A DNA stretch of 64,000 bases from JBNLBS01 sp050303415 (GTDB taxonomy: Bacteria > Pseudomonadota > Gammaproteobacteria > Methylococcales > Methylomonadaceae), in contig JBNLBS010000002.1 of the NCBI GenBank assembly GCA_050303415.1, forward strand, positions 124,001 to 188,000, written 5' to 3'. The notes below the pieces were generated by a model. It saw only the letters and a program-made list of their open reading frames with translations. It did no database searches and was not told the origin of the DNA. Below are positions 24,731-34,482 of this stretch, one piece after another; within the stretch, counting starts at the first letter, position 1; every line of letters begins with the position of its first letter. The translations under genes were made by a program, and so were the position numbers.

Positions 24731-27700
24731 ATGACACACCCTGACACTCAATGGCAATTCTGGATCGATCGCGGCGGCACCTTTACCGATGTGGTGGCGC
24801 GTACACCCAAGGGTAAATTGTTAACGCATAAATTATTATCCGAAAACCCTGAACATTACCAGGATGCCGCATTAGCCGCGATAAAGCATTTACTTCAACA
24901 ATACGGTAAATCCACCGATAGCATTGCCGCTGTGAAAATGGGCACCACTGTCGGCACCAATGCCTTACTTGAGCGCAAAGGTGAGCCTACAGCACTGTTA
25001 ATAACCCGCGGTTTTAAAGACTGTTTACGTATCGGTTATCAAAACCGGCCGGATATTTTTGCGTTAAATATCCAACTGCCGCAACTGCTTTACCAAAGTG
25101 TAAAAGAAGTGGAGGAGCGCCTGAATGCACAGGGCGAGGTGCTGGCGCCATTAAATAGAGAACTTGCCGGACATCAATTACAGGAGTTATATCAACAGGG
25201 GTTTCGTTCTATTGCCATTGTTTTGATGCATGCCTGGTCTTATCCCGAGCATGAACTACAATTGGCTGAAATGGCCAAAGCCATTGGTTTTAGCCAGATT
25301 TCATTATCGCATCAGGTCAGTCCGTTTATGAAACTGGTCAGCCGTGGCGATACTACCGTGGTGGATGCCTATTTATCACCTTTATTAGGACGCTATGTAG
25401 CCCAGGTCTGCTATGGCCTTAAACAATACAATCAACCGGGAGAACCAACCCGGTTGCTATTTATGCAATCCAATGGCGGTTTGACCGATGCCCACAGTTT
25501 TCAGGGCAAAGACAGTATTTTATCCGGTCCGGCAGGCGGCATTGTCGGTGCTATTGCTAGTGCGGAAAAAGCTGGTTTAAAAAAAATTATCGCCTTCGAT
25601 ATGGGCGGCACGTCTACCGATGTTGCTCATTATGCCGGAGAATTGGAACGCAGTTTTGAAACCGAAGTCGCCGGCGTGCGTATGCGCGTGCCGATGATGC
25701 ATATTCATACCGTTGCCGCCGGCGGCGGTTCCATTTTATCGTTTGACGGCATGCGCTATCGGGTCGGACCGGATTCTGCCGGGGCCAACCCAGGTCCTGC
25801 CAGTTACCGGCGCGGAGGGCCACTAACGGTAACCGATGCCAATTTGATGCTGGGCAAATTACCGGTTTTTCCCGCTGTTTTCGGCGAAAATGCTGATCAA
25901 TCACTGGATATTGATAAGGTTAAACAGTTATTTACCGAACTGGCCGCGCATATTCATCAGACCACCGGCGATAATCGAAGCCCGGAGCAGGTGGCCGAAG
26001 GTTTTTTAGCCATTGCGGTCGAAAATATGGCTGATGCCATAAAAAAAATATCCGTACAAAAAGGCTATAACGTGTCCGAATACACTCTGTGTTGTTACGG
26101 CGCGGCAGGCGGGCAGCATGCCTGCAAAGTGGCGGACAGATTGGGCATGAAACAGGTCATGCTGCACCCTTTTGCCGGGGTATTATCGGCTTATGGCATG
26201 GGACTGGCCGATTTTCGCTTGATTAAAGATCAGGCACTTGAGCAGGCCTTCGACCAATGCGGTGATGCCCAGTTACAAATGCTGTTTCAGCAATTGCAAA
26301 AACAGGGCGAGCGGGAAATGCGGCAACAAACGAATACCCCGCATAACCTTACATTTATTGCTACCGTGCATTTGCGCTATTTAGGCACCGATACCGCCAT
26401 CGCCGTTACATTTGCCGACAAATACCGTATGAAGCAGGCTTATGAACGGGCTTATCAACAGCAGTTCGGTTTTATTTATAAAGACAAAGCCCTGGTCATT
26501 GAAACGCTAAACCTGGAAGTTATTGCCATAAACGCGTCTGTTTCCCAGTCGGTTAGCCCTGCTATAACACGCCCCGGCACAGCCTTTGTGCATACCCGAA
26601 TATTCAGTAATAATGCCTGGCACGACACACCGGTTTATCGCCGGGAAGAGCTGGCTGCAGGTCAGGTGATTAGCGGTGCCGCCATTATTATCGAAAGCAC
26701 CGGCACCACCGTGATCGAACCGCAGTGGCAGGCCGAGGTCAGCACAGATTATGACCTGATCCTGACCCGCACCTGCCGGGCACAAAGGCAACTGGCAATT
26801 GGCACCTCGGTAGACCCGGTAATGCTGGAAATCTTCAACAAACTGTTTATGTCCATTGCCGAGCAAATGGGGTTTGTGCTGCAAAACACCGCTTATTCGG
26901 TCAATATTAAAGAACGGCTGGACTTTTCCTGCGCCTTGTTTAACACACAAGGCGAATTGGTTGCCAATGCCCCGCATATTCCGGTGCACCTGGGTTCGAT
27001 GGGAGAAAGCGTACAGGCGCTACTGGACAATCCGGATATTTCTATTCGGCCAGGGCAAGTCTATCTGCTCAACTCGCCCTATCATGGCGGTACGCATCTG
27101 CCTGATATCACCGTAGTGACACCGGTGTTTGAACAGCAACAGTTACTGTTCTTTGTCGCCTCACGCGGCCATCATGCCGATGTCGGCGGCATCAGTCCCG
27201 GTTCCATGCCGGCGCACAGCAAACATATCAGCGAAGAAGGCGTTTTAAGCGCCGGGCTTCAAATTGTTGCGGATGGTAAGTTTCAGGAAGGAACGGTAAG
27301 GCAATGGCTAACCGATCATCCCTACCCTGCCCGTAATATTGAGCAGAATATCGCCGACCTGCAGGCGCAAATCGCCGCCAATAATAAAGGCGTACAGGAA
27401 CTAAAACGCATGATCGAGCAATATTCCCTGCCTGTCGTGCAAAGTTATATGCAGCATGTGCAGAATAACGCCGCCGCATCGGTTCGACAAATACTCGGCC
27501 GTTTATACGGCGGCAGGTTTGAAAAGATACTGGATAACGGTGCAAAAATTGTTGTATCGGTCGATATTGATCTGGCCAACCAACACGCCACTATCGACTT
27601 TACCGGCACCAGTGCGCAATTGGAAAATAACTTTAACGCCCCTGCCGCTGTATGCAAAGCCGCCGTGCTGTATGTTTTCCGTACGCTGGTAGAAGATGAT

Positions 27701-28333
27701 ATACCGCTCAATGCCGGTTGCCTGCAACCGTTAACCATTTTTATTCCCGAGCAATCCATGCTCAACCCGCAACACCCGGCTCCGGTGGTGGCGGGCAACG
27801 TCGAAACCTCACAGAATATTGTCGATGCCCTGTACGGGGCATTAGGCGTACTGGCCGGATCGCAAGGCACGATGAACAATTTCACCTTCGGCAATCAGCA
27901 GTATCAATATTACGAAACCATTTGCGGAGGTGCCGGTGCCGGAACCAATTTTAACGGCTGCGATGCAGTACACACCCATATGACCAACTCCCGGATCACC
28001 GACCCGGAAGTGCTGGAGTGGCGCTTTCCGGTCTTATTAGAACAGTTCTCCATCCGACAAAACAGCGGCGGGACAGGCCGGTATCATGGCGGTAACGGCG
28101 TCACCCGTATCATAAAATTCCTGTCGCCAATGTCCTCCAGTATTTTATCCAACCACCGCAACAGTTCCAGCCGGGGTATACAGGGTGGCGGCAACGGTGC
28201 ACCGGGAAAAAACACCGTAATACGCGCCAACGGCAGTAACGAAACCTTATCTGCCTGCGCGGAAATTAAAATGCAGGCCGGAGATAAAATTGAGATTCAA
28301 ACACCTGGTGGGGGAGGGTTTGCCAAACTATAA
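24731..28333 (+). CDS. 5-Oxoprolinase (ATP-hydrolysing), fused HyuA/HyuB type
   Basis: This 1200-residue fused enzyme converts 5-oxo-L-proline to glutamate with ATP. The HyuA-like half (about 1-690) starts WIDRGGTFTDVVARTP and contains AFDMGGTSTDVAHYAG and a GAAGGQHACKVA segment. The HyuB-like half (about 700-1200) contains GFVLQNTAYSVNIKERLDFSCALF, GGTHLPDITVVTPVF and a glycine-rich end (QTPGGGGFAKL). The length equals that of eukaryotic and bacterial full-length oxoprolinases. It stands alone, without transporter or glutathione genes. The two-subunit hydantoinase reading is less likely because both halves are in one chain. Confidence 0.93.
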   Translation: MTHPDTQWQFWIDRGGTFTDVVARTPKGKLLTHKLLSENPEHYQDAALAAIKHLLQQYGKSTDSIAAVKMGTTVGTNALLERKGEPTALLITRGFKDCLRIGYQNRPDIFALNIQLPQLLYQSVKEVEERLNAQGEVLAPLNRELAGHQLQELYQQGFRSIAIVLMHAWSYPEHELQLAEMAKAIGFSQISLSHQVSPFMKLVSRGDTTVVDAYLSPLLGRYVAQVCYGLKQYNQPGEPTRLLFMQSNGGLTDAHSFQGKDSILSGPAGGIVGAIASAEKAGLKKIIAFDMGGTSTDVAHYAGELERSFETEVAGVRMRVPMMHIHTVAAGGGSILSFDGMRYRVGPDSAGANPGPASYRRGGPLTVTDANLMLGKLPVFPAVFGENADQSLDIDKVKQLFTELAAHIHQTTGDNRSPEQVAEGFLAIAVENMADAIKKISVQKGYNVSEYTLCCYGAAGGQHACKVADRLGMKQVMLHPFAGVLSAYGMGLADFRLIKDQALEQAFDQCGDAQLQMLFQQLQKQGEREMRQQTNTPHNLTFIATVHLRYLGTDTAIAVTFADKYRMKQAYERAYQQQFGFIYKDKALVIETLNLEVIAINASVSQSVSPAITRPGTAFVHTRIFSNNAWHDTPVYRREELAAGQVISGAAIIIESTGTTVIEPQWQAEVSTDYDLILTRTCRAQRQLAIGTSVDPVMLEIFNKLFMSIAEQMGFVLQNTAYSVNIKERLDFSCALFNTQGELVANAPHIPVHLGSMGESVQALLDNPDISIRPGQVYLLNSPYHGGTHLPDITVVTPVFEQQQLLFFVASRGHHADVGGISPGSMPAHSKHISEEGVLSAGLQIVADGKFQEGTVRQWLTDHPYPARNIEQNIADLQAQIAANNKGVQELKRMIEQYSLPVVQSYMQHVQNNAAASVRQILGRLYGGRFEKILDNGAKIVVSVDIDLANQHATIDFTGTSAQLENNFNAPAAVCKAAVLYVFRTLVEDDIPLNAGCLQPLTIFIPEQSMLNPQHPAPVVAGNVETSQNIVDALYGALGVLAGSQGTMNNFTFGNQQYQYYETICGGAGAGTNFNGCDAVHTHMTNSRITDPEVLEWRFPVLLEQFSIRQNSGGTGRYHGGNGVTRIIKFLSPMSSSILSNHRNSSSRGIQGGGNGAPGKNTVIRANGSNETLSACAEIKMQAGDKIEIQTPGGGGFAKL

Positions 28334-28341
28334 CCTAATTA

Positions 28342-29679
28342 TTATTCCCTTACTTCACTGTAAGTGATTTCGGCCAGAGGAATATTGAATGTAATATCAC
28401 CTCCATACATGCGCGCCTTAAGTGTCACCTGTTTATCTTTTACCTGGGTGATTTTACCCGTTTTTGTTATGCCTTTTTTGGTTTTAATCCGGGCTTTACG
28501 ACCGATTTTATCGATCAGCTGCATCCGTTCTACTGCGTGAAACTTCCTGGCCTTTATGCCGGTATTTTGTTGCCCTTGGGTCGTTATTTTTTTAATGGTT
28601 ACAGTTTGCTCGTCTGGTTCTGTTTGCTCCCAGATGGTTGGAATATCCGATGAACTGACTTTAGGCGCTGTGCCCATGCTAAAACTTAAGTCATTAATTT
28701 CCTTATCATTTAAACTTACCGACAAGCCAAGTATATGCGGAATGTCTTCAGCCTTATACAGGTGCAGATTACCTAACTCATTTGAATCAATTGCTTGCGT
28801 TGTCAGACTGATCTCTCCCGCCTCCATTAACAGCTGTTTTAGTGCCGCCCGAATACCTGGCCCCGGAATAAAACCCAAATCCGCTAAATAGGCTTCATCA
28901 CTCTGGTTAACCAGCTGGTCGATATACTCCTGAACGGTAATGCCTTTTAAGTTTGCGCAATACTGATTAATTTTGTTAGTCAAATCGCGATCCGGGCGAT
29001 AATTTACCGTAAAGGAATTGATAGTGCTGGTAGCTTGATTGCTCAGAATTCCGGAAATATCACTGGCAATATTTTCAACTGTAAATGTCACATCCGTTTC
29101 CTCTACACCATGAATGGCAGAGTTTATATTAAATTTCAGTGTCGAATTTTCCTGATCGTAATTAACCTTGGCAGTAAGATCAAAAATCAGTCGATAAATC
29201 CCTAACTCCATAAGTTGTTCTCCGGGATAGGATCCACTTAAAGTACAGGCTAATCCCGAATCTGCTTTTTTTTCTGACTGTTCAGGAAAAGACTTGGTTA
29301 ATGTATCAATCAACTCCCCTGTCAGGCTTATATGCACACCCTGCACAGAAATACCCATTTTTTCCGGGAATTTTTTTTGCTCGATAAAATTATTGGCATG
29401 GCCCAATAAAAAAACCAAACCCGGCGTGATAAAACCAAGCTTGTCCACTCTTATTTCTTCATTAATATTTTTTAACCGTAATTTAACTTTTTCCAGATAA
29501 ACGGCACCCTCCATTGTGGTACTGATACCGTCATATTCTATATTTACAAAGGGTGCTGACATATTAATCGCCTGGTCAACCCGTCCCTTAATTTCATAAT
29601 AGAGATATATTTTTATTCCGGCGTAGATCAGTACTACCGTCAGGATTGGAAGAACAAAAATATTCCTTATTGTTGCCAT
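28342..29679 (-). CDS. Hypothetical membrane-anchored protein
   Basis: I do not recognise this 445-residue protein. One N-terminal membrane helix (about 8-27) would anchor a large periplasmic part with repeated beta-strand patterns (VNIEYDGISTTMEGAVYLEKVKL), somewhat like AsmA/DUF945-type proteins. The last 60 residues (from about 388) form a basic, SH3- or Sm-like beta segment with many Lys. It converges with the oxoprolinase gene (8 nt apart). A PilZ gene lies upstream on the same strand, 254 nt away. Confidence 0.6.
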   Translation of the reverse strand: MATIRNIFVLPILTVVLIYAGIKIYLYYEIKGRVDQAINMSAPFVNIEYDGISTTMEGAVYLEKVKLRLKNINEEIRVDKLGFITPGLVFLLGHANNFIEQKKFPEKMGISVQGVHISLTGELIDTLTKSFPEQSEKKADSGLACTLSGSYPGEQLMELGIYRLIFDLTAKVNYDQENSTLKFNINSAIHGVEETDVTFTVENIASDISGILSNQATSTINSFTVNYRPDRDLTNKINQYCANLKGITVQEYIDQLVNQSDEAYLADLGFIPGPGIRAALKQLLMEAGEISLTTQAIDSNELGNLHLYKAEDIPHILGLSVSLNDKEINDLSFSMGTAPKVSSSDIPTIWEQTEPDEQTVTIKKITTQGQQNTGIKARKFHAVERMQLIDKIGRKARIKTKKGITKTGKITQVKDKQVTLKARMYGGDITFNIPLAEITYSEVRE

Positions 29680-29933
29680 ATGACTGCCTTATTGAGTGCT
29701 ATTTGTTTCTTTATTACAGCAATATTGATTACCACGAGGTTTTACTTCATTATCATGTGCCCTAGTTTGAGCACTAGTGTCAAGTATAGTTAATAATGAG
29801 GATACTGCGGATTTTTGGATGTAACAGCAAAGATTCTGCTCAACCTATCATTATTTTACTTTATAGATCGAGAAAACAGTAGTAACCGAGCAGCCTCATA
29901 ATATAAGGCTCACGTTGAAGCGGTTGAAATACC

Positions 29934-30197
29934 TTAGTCTGTTAAAAATTGAAGGGCTATTTTGTCATCACCATCGAGACGAATGACTTTAACATTACGC
30001 GGGACAGGATCCTCTATTCCCACAACGACTATTTCAGCGATATCCCCAACATTGACTGACGGGTAGTTTTGGCAGGTAATAAGCAGGCCATTATTCGACA
30101 TATTTTCAGTATACGCTTTCATTGTTTCACCAGAACCAAATGTAATATTAATGCCCTGCCGGTGTGCTATACGTGGGTTAGCGCGGTTTTCGTTCAT
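29934..30197 (-). CDS. PilZ domain c-di-GMP-binding protein
   Basis: This single-domain PilZ protein of 87 residues has the two binding motifs: RxxxR (RIAHR, about residues 9-13) and NxSxxG (NMSNNG), then GDIAEIVV and a final strand KIALQFLTD. Free-standing PilZ proteins act as c-di-GMP effectors for motility, pili or secretion. Two c-di-GMP-turnover proteins are also encoded in this window (8915 and 58698), but no direct link can be read from position. A stretch of 239 nt without genes separates its start from the tRNA pair. Confidence 0.88.
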   Translation of the reverse strand: MNENRANPRIAHRQGINITFGSGETMKAYTENMSNNGLLITCQNYPSVNVGDIAEIVVVGIEDPVPRNVKVIRLDGDDKIALQFLTD

Positions 30198-30436
30198 ATT
30201 CAGCTCTGCCTCAATATTTATAATCGTTCTGTCAATAAAAGCCTAGTCATTATAAAAGAATTTGAATTGATTCCAAAAAATTCATTACCTGTTAATTATT
30301 CGATCAATTGTGTACGCAGTTTGCCTGGTAAAACAAATATTATATTTGCCTTACAAACAGTTGTTCGTTCATGTTACCGAAGCTTTTTTCGAAAAAATCA
30401 AAACGAGAATTGGAAGGTCAGTATGAAGCAGTGAAA

Positions 30437-30512
30437 TGGCGTCCCCAGGGGGGTTCGAACCCCCGTTACCGCCGTGAAAGGGCGGTGTCCTAGGCCTCTA
30501 GACGATGGGGAC
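30437..30512 (-). tRNA. tRNA-Glu (TTC)
   Basis: The minus strand folds as a 76-nt tRNA with acceptor GTCCCCA/TGGGGAC, anticodon stem CCGCC/GGCGG around CTTTCAC (anticodon TTC), a T-arm GGGGGTTCGAACCCCC and an encoded CCA end. It lies 24 nt downstream of tRNA-Arg and is probably processed from the same transcript. Confidence 0.95.
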
Positions 30513-30536
30513 AGGACTATGTTTCACTTAAATGTT

Positions 30537-30613
<77 letters not shown>

Positions 30614-30624
30614 CAAAGAGCAGT

Positions 30625-30654
30625 ATTATAACCTAATTTTTTTATTTAAGACAA
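30625..30654 (-). promoter_or_regulatory. Promoter of the tRNA-Arg/tRNA-Glu unit
   Basis: On the minus strand TTGTCT (30649-30654), an 18-nt AT-rich spacer and a perfect TATAAT (30625-30630) precede tRNA-Arg by about 11 nt. The -35 box overlaps the last codons of rep, which allows the tRNAs to be transcribed on their own. Confidence 0.65.
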
Positions 30655-32649
30655 CATTGTTTTTAAATGAGCTAGACTGGCCTTTCCCCGCTGCTTTTGT
30701 TCTTCCGGATCCAGCTGTTTTTTATTGGCCCACTCCAGATCGTCTTCCGGTAGTTCATTTAAGAAACGGCTGGGTTCGCATTCGCCCACTTCACCGTATC
30801 GTTTACGATGGGTGCAATAACTAAAAGTCAGACTCTTTTGCGCCCGGGTAATACCGACATAGGCCAAACGACGCTCTTCTTCTATATTGCCTGTTTCTAT
30901 ACTGTTTTGATGCGGCAGAAGGTTTTCCTCCATACCGATTAAAAACACATGGGGAAATTCCAGCCCTTTAGCAGCATGTAAGGTCATCAGGCTAACCTGA
31001 TCTCCGGCTTCTTCATCCTGGTTTCTGTCCAGCATATCAATCAACATTATTTTGGCTATTACTTCTGCAATTGATTGATCGTCATGACCTTCTCTTTCCG
31101 CCATGCGCTGCAGCCAGTCTACCAGCTCATACACATTTTTAATTTGCCGCTCGGCCGAGCCCTGACTTTTGCTGTTTTCCTTTATCCACTGCTCATAACC
31201 AATCTGGTCGATAAATTGCTCGATCACGACAAAGGTATCGCCCCGTTGCAGTTTATCGCCGGTATCGTTGACCCAATCGGTAAAACATTGCAAACGCCGG
31301 ATGGCTTTTTCCGGCAAACGTTGAGTCAACCCCATTTCATAGCAGGCAGCAAACAGGCTGATATGACGCTCGTTGGCATAGGCACCCAGCTTTTCGATGG
31401 TTGTCGGTCCTATTTCCCTGCGCGGGGTGTTGACCACACGCAAAAAAGCGGCATCATCATCCGGATTTACGAACAGGCGCAGGTAGCTGAGAATATCCTT
31501 GATTTCGGTATAAGAAAAAAACGAGGTGCTGCCACTAATGAAGTAAGGCACATTACTTTCACGCAGGCTGCGCTCAAACAGTCTGGACTGATGATTGCCA
31601 CGATATAAAATAGCATAGTCTTTGTAGGAAGTGCCGTTTCTGAATTTATGATGAATAATTTCCGACACCACCTGCATCGCTTCGGTCTGGTCATTCTTAT
31701 GACTAAGCACCCGTAGCGGGTCGCCATAACCCAGTTCGCTCCACAGTCTTTTTTCAAAGGCATGTGGATTATTGGCAATCAACTGGTTCGCGACTTTTAA
31801 AATGCGTCCACTGGAACGGTAGTTCTGTTCCAGTTTAATCACCTGCAGACGGCTGTAATCTTTTTGCAATTGCTCCAGATTTTCCGGATGCGCGCCACGC
31901 CATGCGTAAACCGACTGATCATCATCGCCGACAACGGTAAACTGACCCAGTTTTCCTGCTAATAATTTAACCAGCTGGTACTGGGTAATGTTGGTATCCT
32001 GATACTCGTCCACCAGTAAATAACGGATACGATTCTGCCATTTTTCTAATATTTTCGCATTGTTTTGAAACAACAATACCGGCAACAGAATTAAGTCGTC
32101 AAAATCGACCGCATTATAGGCTTTTAGGTTACGGTTATAGGCCTCATAAAGCTGGGCACTTATTTTTTCCGCCACCTGTTCGGATTGCAGAGCCTGCTCC
32201 GGTGTGACAAAAGCGTTTTTCCACTGCCCGATTTGCCAGGAATAATGATCAACCTGGTCAATATCGCAATGATTCATATCATGACTAATCAGGTTCTTTA
32301 ACAGAGTTTTTTTATCCTGCTCATCAAACAGTGTAATGCCGGATTTATATTCCAAAGCTTTATGCTCTTTACGTAATATATCCAGCCCCAGCGAGTGAAA
32401 GGTGGATACACGTAAACCGCGGAGTTGTTGATCGTCCAACAGTTTGGACACGCGGCCTTTCATTTCCCGGGCCGCTTTATTGGTAAAGGTCACCGCCGCT
32501 ATATTTTTTGCCGCAATACCGTTTTTGACCAGATAGGCTATTTTTTCGGTAATCACCCGGGTTTTGCCGCTACCCGCGCCGGCCAGAACCAATAAGGGAT
32601 GATCAATGGCTTTAACAGCAGCCATTTGCTGGGGGTTTAACTTGGTCAT
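30646..32649 (-). CDS. rep: ATP-dependent DNA helicase Rep (UvrD/PcrA superfamily 1)
   Basis: Rep is a 3'-5' helicase that helps replication forks move past bound proteins. The 667 residues carry all SF1A motifs: GAGSGKTRVI (Walker A, about residues 22-31), AVTFTNKAAREMKGR, VDEYQDTN, VVGDDDQSVYAWRGA, LEQNYRSS, and VSLMTLHAAKGLEFPHVFL. The length matches E. coli Rep (about 670). Its stop overlaps the yifB start area, and yifB, ubiK and the MarR gene lie upstream on the same strand. Confidence 0.95.
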   Translation of the reverse strand: MTKLNPQQMAAVKAIDHPLLVLAGAGSGKTRVITEKIAYLVKNGIAAKNIAAVTFTNKAAREMKGRVSKLLDDQQLRGLRVSTFHSLGLDILRKEHKALEYKSGITLFDEQDKKTLLKNLISHDMNHCDIDQVDHYSWQIGQWKNAFVTPEQALQSEQVAEKISAQLYEAYNRNLKAYNAVDFDDLILLPVLLFQNNAKILEKWQNRIRYLLVDEYQDTNITQYQLVKLLAGKLGQFTVVGDDDQSVYAWRGAHPENLEQLQKDYSRLQVIKLEQNYRSSGRILKVANQLIANNPHAFEKRLWSELGYGDPLRVLSHKNDQTEAMQVVSEIIHHKFRNGTSYKDYAILYRGNHQSRLFERSLRESNVPYFISGSTSFFSYTEIKDILSYLRLFVNPDDDAAFLRVVNTPRREIGPTTIEKLGAYANERHISLFAACYEMGLTQRLPEKAIRRLQCFTDWVNDTGDKLQRGDTFVVIEQFIDQIGYEQWIKENSKSQGSAERQIKNVYELVDWLQRMAEREGHDDQSIAEVIAKIMLIDMLDRNQDEEAGDQVSLMTLHAAKGLEFPHVFLIGMEENLLPHQNSIETGNIEEERRLAYVGITRAQKSLTFSYCTHRKRYGEVGECEPSRFLNELPEDDLEWANKKQLDPEEQKQRGKASLAHLKTMLS

Positions 32650-34163
32650 TACAGACTTCTATCCAGTTTACGATAGCCGATTGCTTCGCTTAAATGAGTG
32701 GTGGTGATCTGTTCTGAATTTGCCAAATCGGCAATAGTACGCGCCAGTTTTAAAATACGGTGATAGGCCCTGTTGGACAAGCCAAATTTTGTCATGGCCT
32801 GCTCCAATAATTGATGATCCTGATCCGATAGCTGACAATATTGTTTTACTTCTGCGGCCGTTAAGGAGGCGTTGGCTTTACTGCTCCTGGCCATCGCCTT
32901 GTTGCGTGCGGTAACAACCCGCTGCCGGATTTGCTCACTTTTTTCTTCACCCTCCGTCGAGCCTTTTCGTAACACTTCGTGCGAGACGCGGGGCACTTCC
33001 AGATGCATATCAATTCTATCCAGTAACGGCCCGGATATTTTACTGCGGTACCTGGCCACCTGCTCAGAGCTGCAATGGCATCGCCCGGTTGCATCGCCCA
33101 GATAACCGCAAGGGCAAGGATTCATGGCGGCAATCAATTGAAAACGTGCCGGAAAATCGGCCTGTTTGGCTGCCCTGGAGATGGTAATATGCCCGGTTTC
33201 CAGCGGCTCCCTCAGCACTTCCAGTACTTTACGGTCAAACTCCGGTAGTTCATCTAAAAATAGAGTACCGTTGTGCGCCAGTGAAATTTCCCCCGGCATC
33301 GGATTACTGCCGCCCCCCACCAAAGCAGCGGCAGATGCAGTATGATGCGGTGCCCTAAACGGCGGCTTTAACCAGTTTTCCACCACCAAAGCCTGATCAC
33401 AGATAGAGGCAATGGCCGCGCTTTCCTGGGCCTGGCGCTCTGTTAACGGGGGTAAGATGCTGGGCATTCTTGCTGCCAGCATCGATTTACCCGTACCGGG
33501 CGGCCCCAGCATGAGTAAATTATGTTGGCCTGCGGCAGCAATTTCAAACGCCCTTTTGACATGATACTGCCCATGCACATCTGAAAAATCAGGCAGTTCT
33601 TGTTGCTTGTTAGGGGTTTGGTCTTCTTCTGTCAATTCGCAGGGTAATGATTTTTGGCCGTTCAGGTATGCACAAATATCCAGCAGGTGCAGGGCTGGAA
33701 TTAATTCCAGCTCCTTGACTAAAGCCGCCTCGCCGGCATTGACTAACGGCAGAATTAATTGCCTTTTCTGTTCCTTGGTTTGTATGGCAACGGGCAAGAC
33801 CCCATTGACCGAGCGAAGCTCGCCGCCTAATGCCAGCTCACCGATACATTCATAATCTGCCAGTCTGGCACCGCTAACCTGGCCTGTCGCCGCTAAAATA
33901 CCCAACGCGATAGCCAAGTCGAAACGCCCGCCTTCTTTGGGTAGATCGGCAGGTGCCAGATTAACGGTAATGCGTTGCGCAGGGAATTCAAAATGCGAAT
34001 TTAAAATCGCGCCGCGTACGCGGTCTTTACTTTCCTTGACCGCTGTTTCAGGCAAACCGACAATAGATAATGACGGCAGGCCATTACTGACATGTACTTC
34101 AACTGTCACCAACGGTGCTTCAATACCTGAACGGCCCCGACTATAAACAACAGCTAAAGACAT
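32649..34163 (-). CDS. yifB: YifB/ComM family Mg-chelatase-like AAA+ ATPase
   Basis: This 504-residue protein has the N-terminal ChlI-type domain (about 1-170), a AAA+ core with Walker A GPPGTGKSML (about residue 220) and GTLFLDELPEF (Walker B), and the C-terminal Mg-chelatase domain. ComM homologues act as branch-migration helicases in natural transformation. Type IV pilus genes elsewhere in the window (minor pilins, PilT) fit a competence role, though YifB is widespread in non-competent species. Its start lies 8 nt after ubiK, and rep follows with a one-base overlap. Confidence 0.95.
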   Translation of the reverse strand: MSLAVVYSRGRSGIEAPLVTVEVHVSNGLPSLSIVGLPETAVKESKDRVRGAILNSHFEFPAQRITVNLAPADLPKEGGRFDLAIALGILAATGQVSGARLADYECIGELALGGELRSVNGVLPVAIQTKEQKRQLILPLVNAGEAALVKELELIPALHLLDICAYLNGQKSLPCELTEEDQTPNKQQELPDFSDVHGQYHVKRAFEIAAAGQHNLLMLGPPGTGKSMLAARMPSILPPLTERQAQESAAIASICDQALVVENWLKPPFRAPHHTASAAALVGGGSNPMPGEISLAHNGTLFLDELPEFDRKVLEVLREPLETGHITISRAAKQADFPARFQLIAAMNPCPCGYLGDATGRCHCSSEQVARYRSKISGPLLDRIDMHLEVPRVSHEVLRKGSTEGEEKSEQIRQRVVTARNKAMARSSKANASLTAAEVKQYCQLSDQDHQLLEQAMTKFGLSNRAYHRILKLARTIADLANSEQITTTHLSEAIGYRKLDRSL

Positions 34164-34171
34164 CTTATGGT

Positions 34172-34417
34172 CTACTTGCTTTGCACTTCCATGTCGGCAA
34201 CACGTTTTTCCAGCGCATCTAGCCTGGAGCGGGTTTTTGCCAGTACCGCTTTTTGAACTTCAAACTCCTCCCGTGTGACTAAGTCCATTTTGCCTAATGC
34301 GCCCTGTAAAATACCATGAAAATTCCTTTCCATATCGTCTTTAAAATCTGCCAGGCCCGGAGGTATGGCATTGGCTAATTTGCTGGCAATATCATCAATT
34401 GCTTTTGTATCAAACAT
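34172..34417 (-). CDS. ubiK: Ubiquinone biosynthesis accessory factor UbiK (BMFP/YqiC)
   Basis: This small helical protein of 81 residues starts MFDTKAIDDIASKLANAIPPGL. It has the family's C-terminal trimerising coiled coil (VTREEFEVQKAVLAKTRSRLDALEKRVADME). UbiK assists late ubiquinone synthesis and binds lipids at the membrane. I chose ATG 34417 over a TTG five codons upstream, since it gives the family N-terminus. It is close to yifB in the same direction, a common arrangement. Confidence 0.93.
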   Translation of the reverse strand: MFDTKAIDDIASKLANAIPPGLADFKDDMERNFHGILQGALGKMDLVTREEFEVQKAVLAKTRSRLDALEKRVADMEVQSK

Positions 34418-34482
34418 AAGGCTTACTCTCAATTAGATTATTTGAAATATTATAGATTAGGTACTAAGCCTAATTTACGGTT

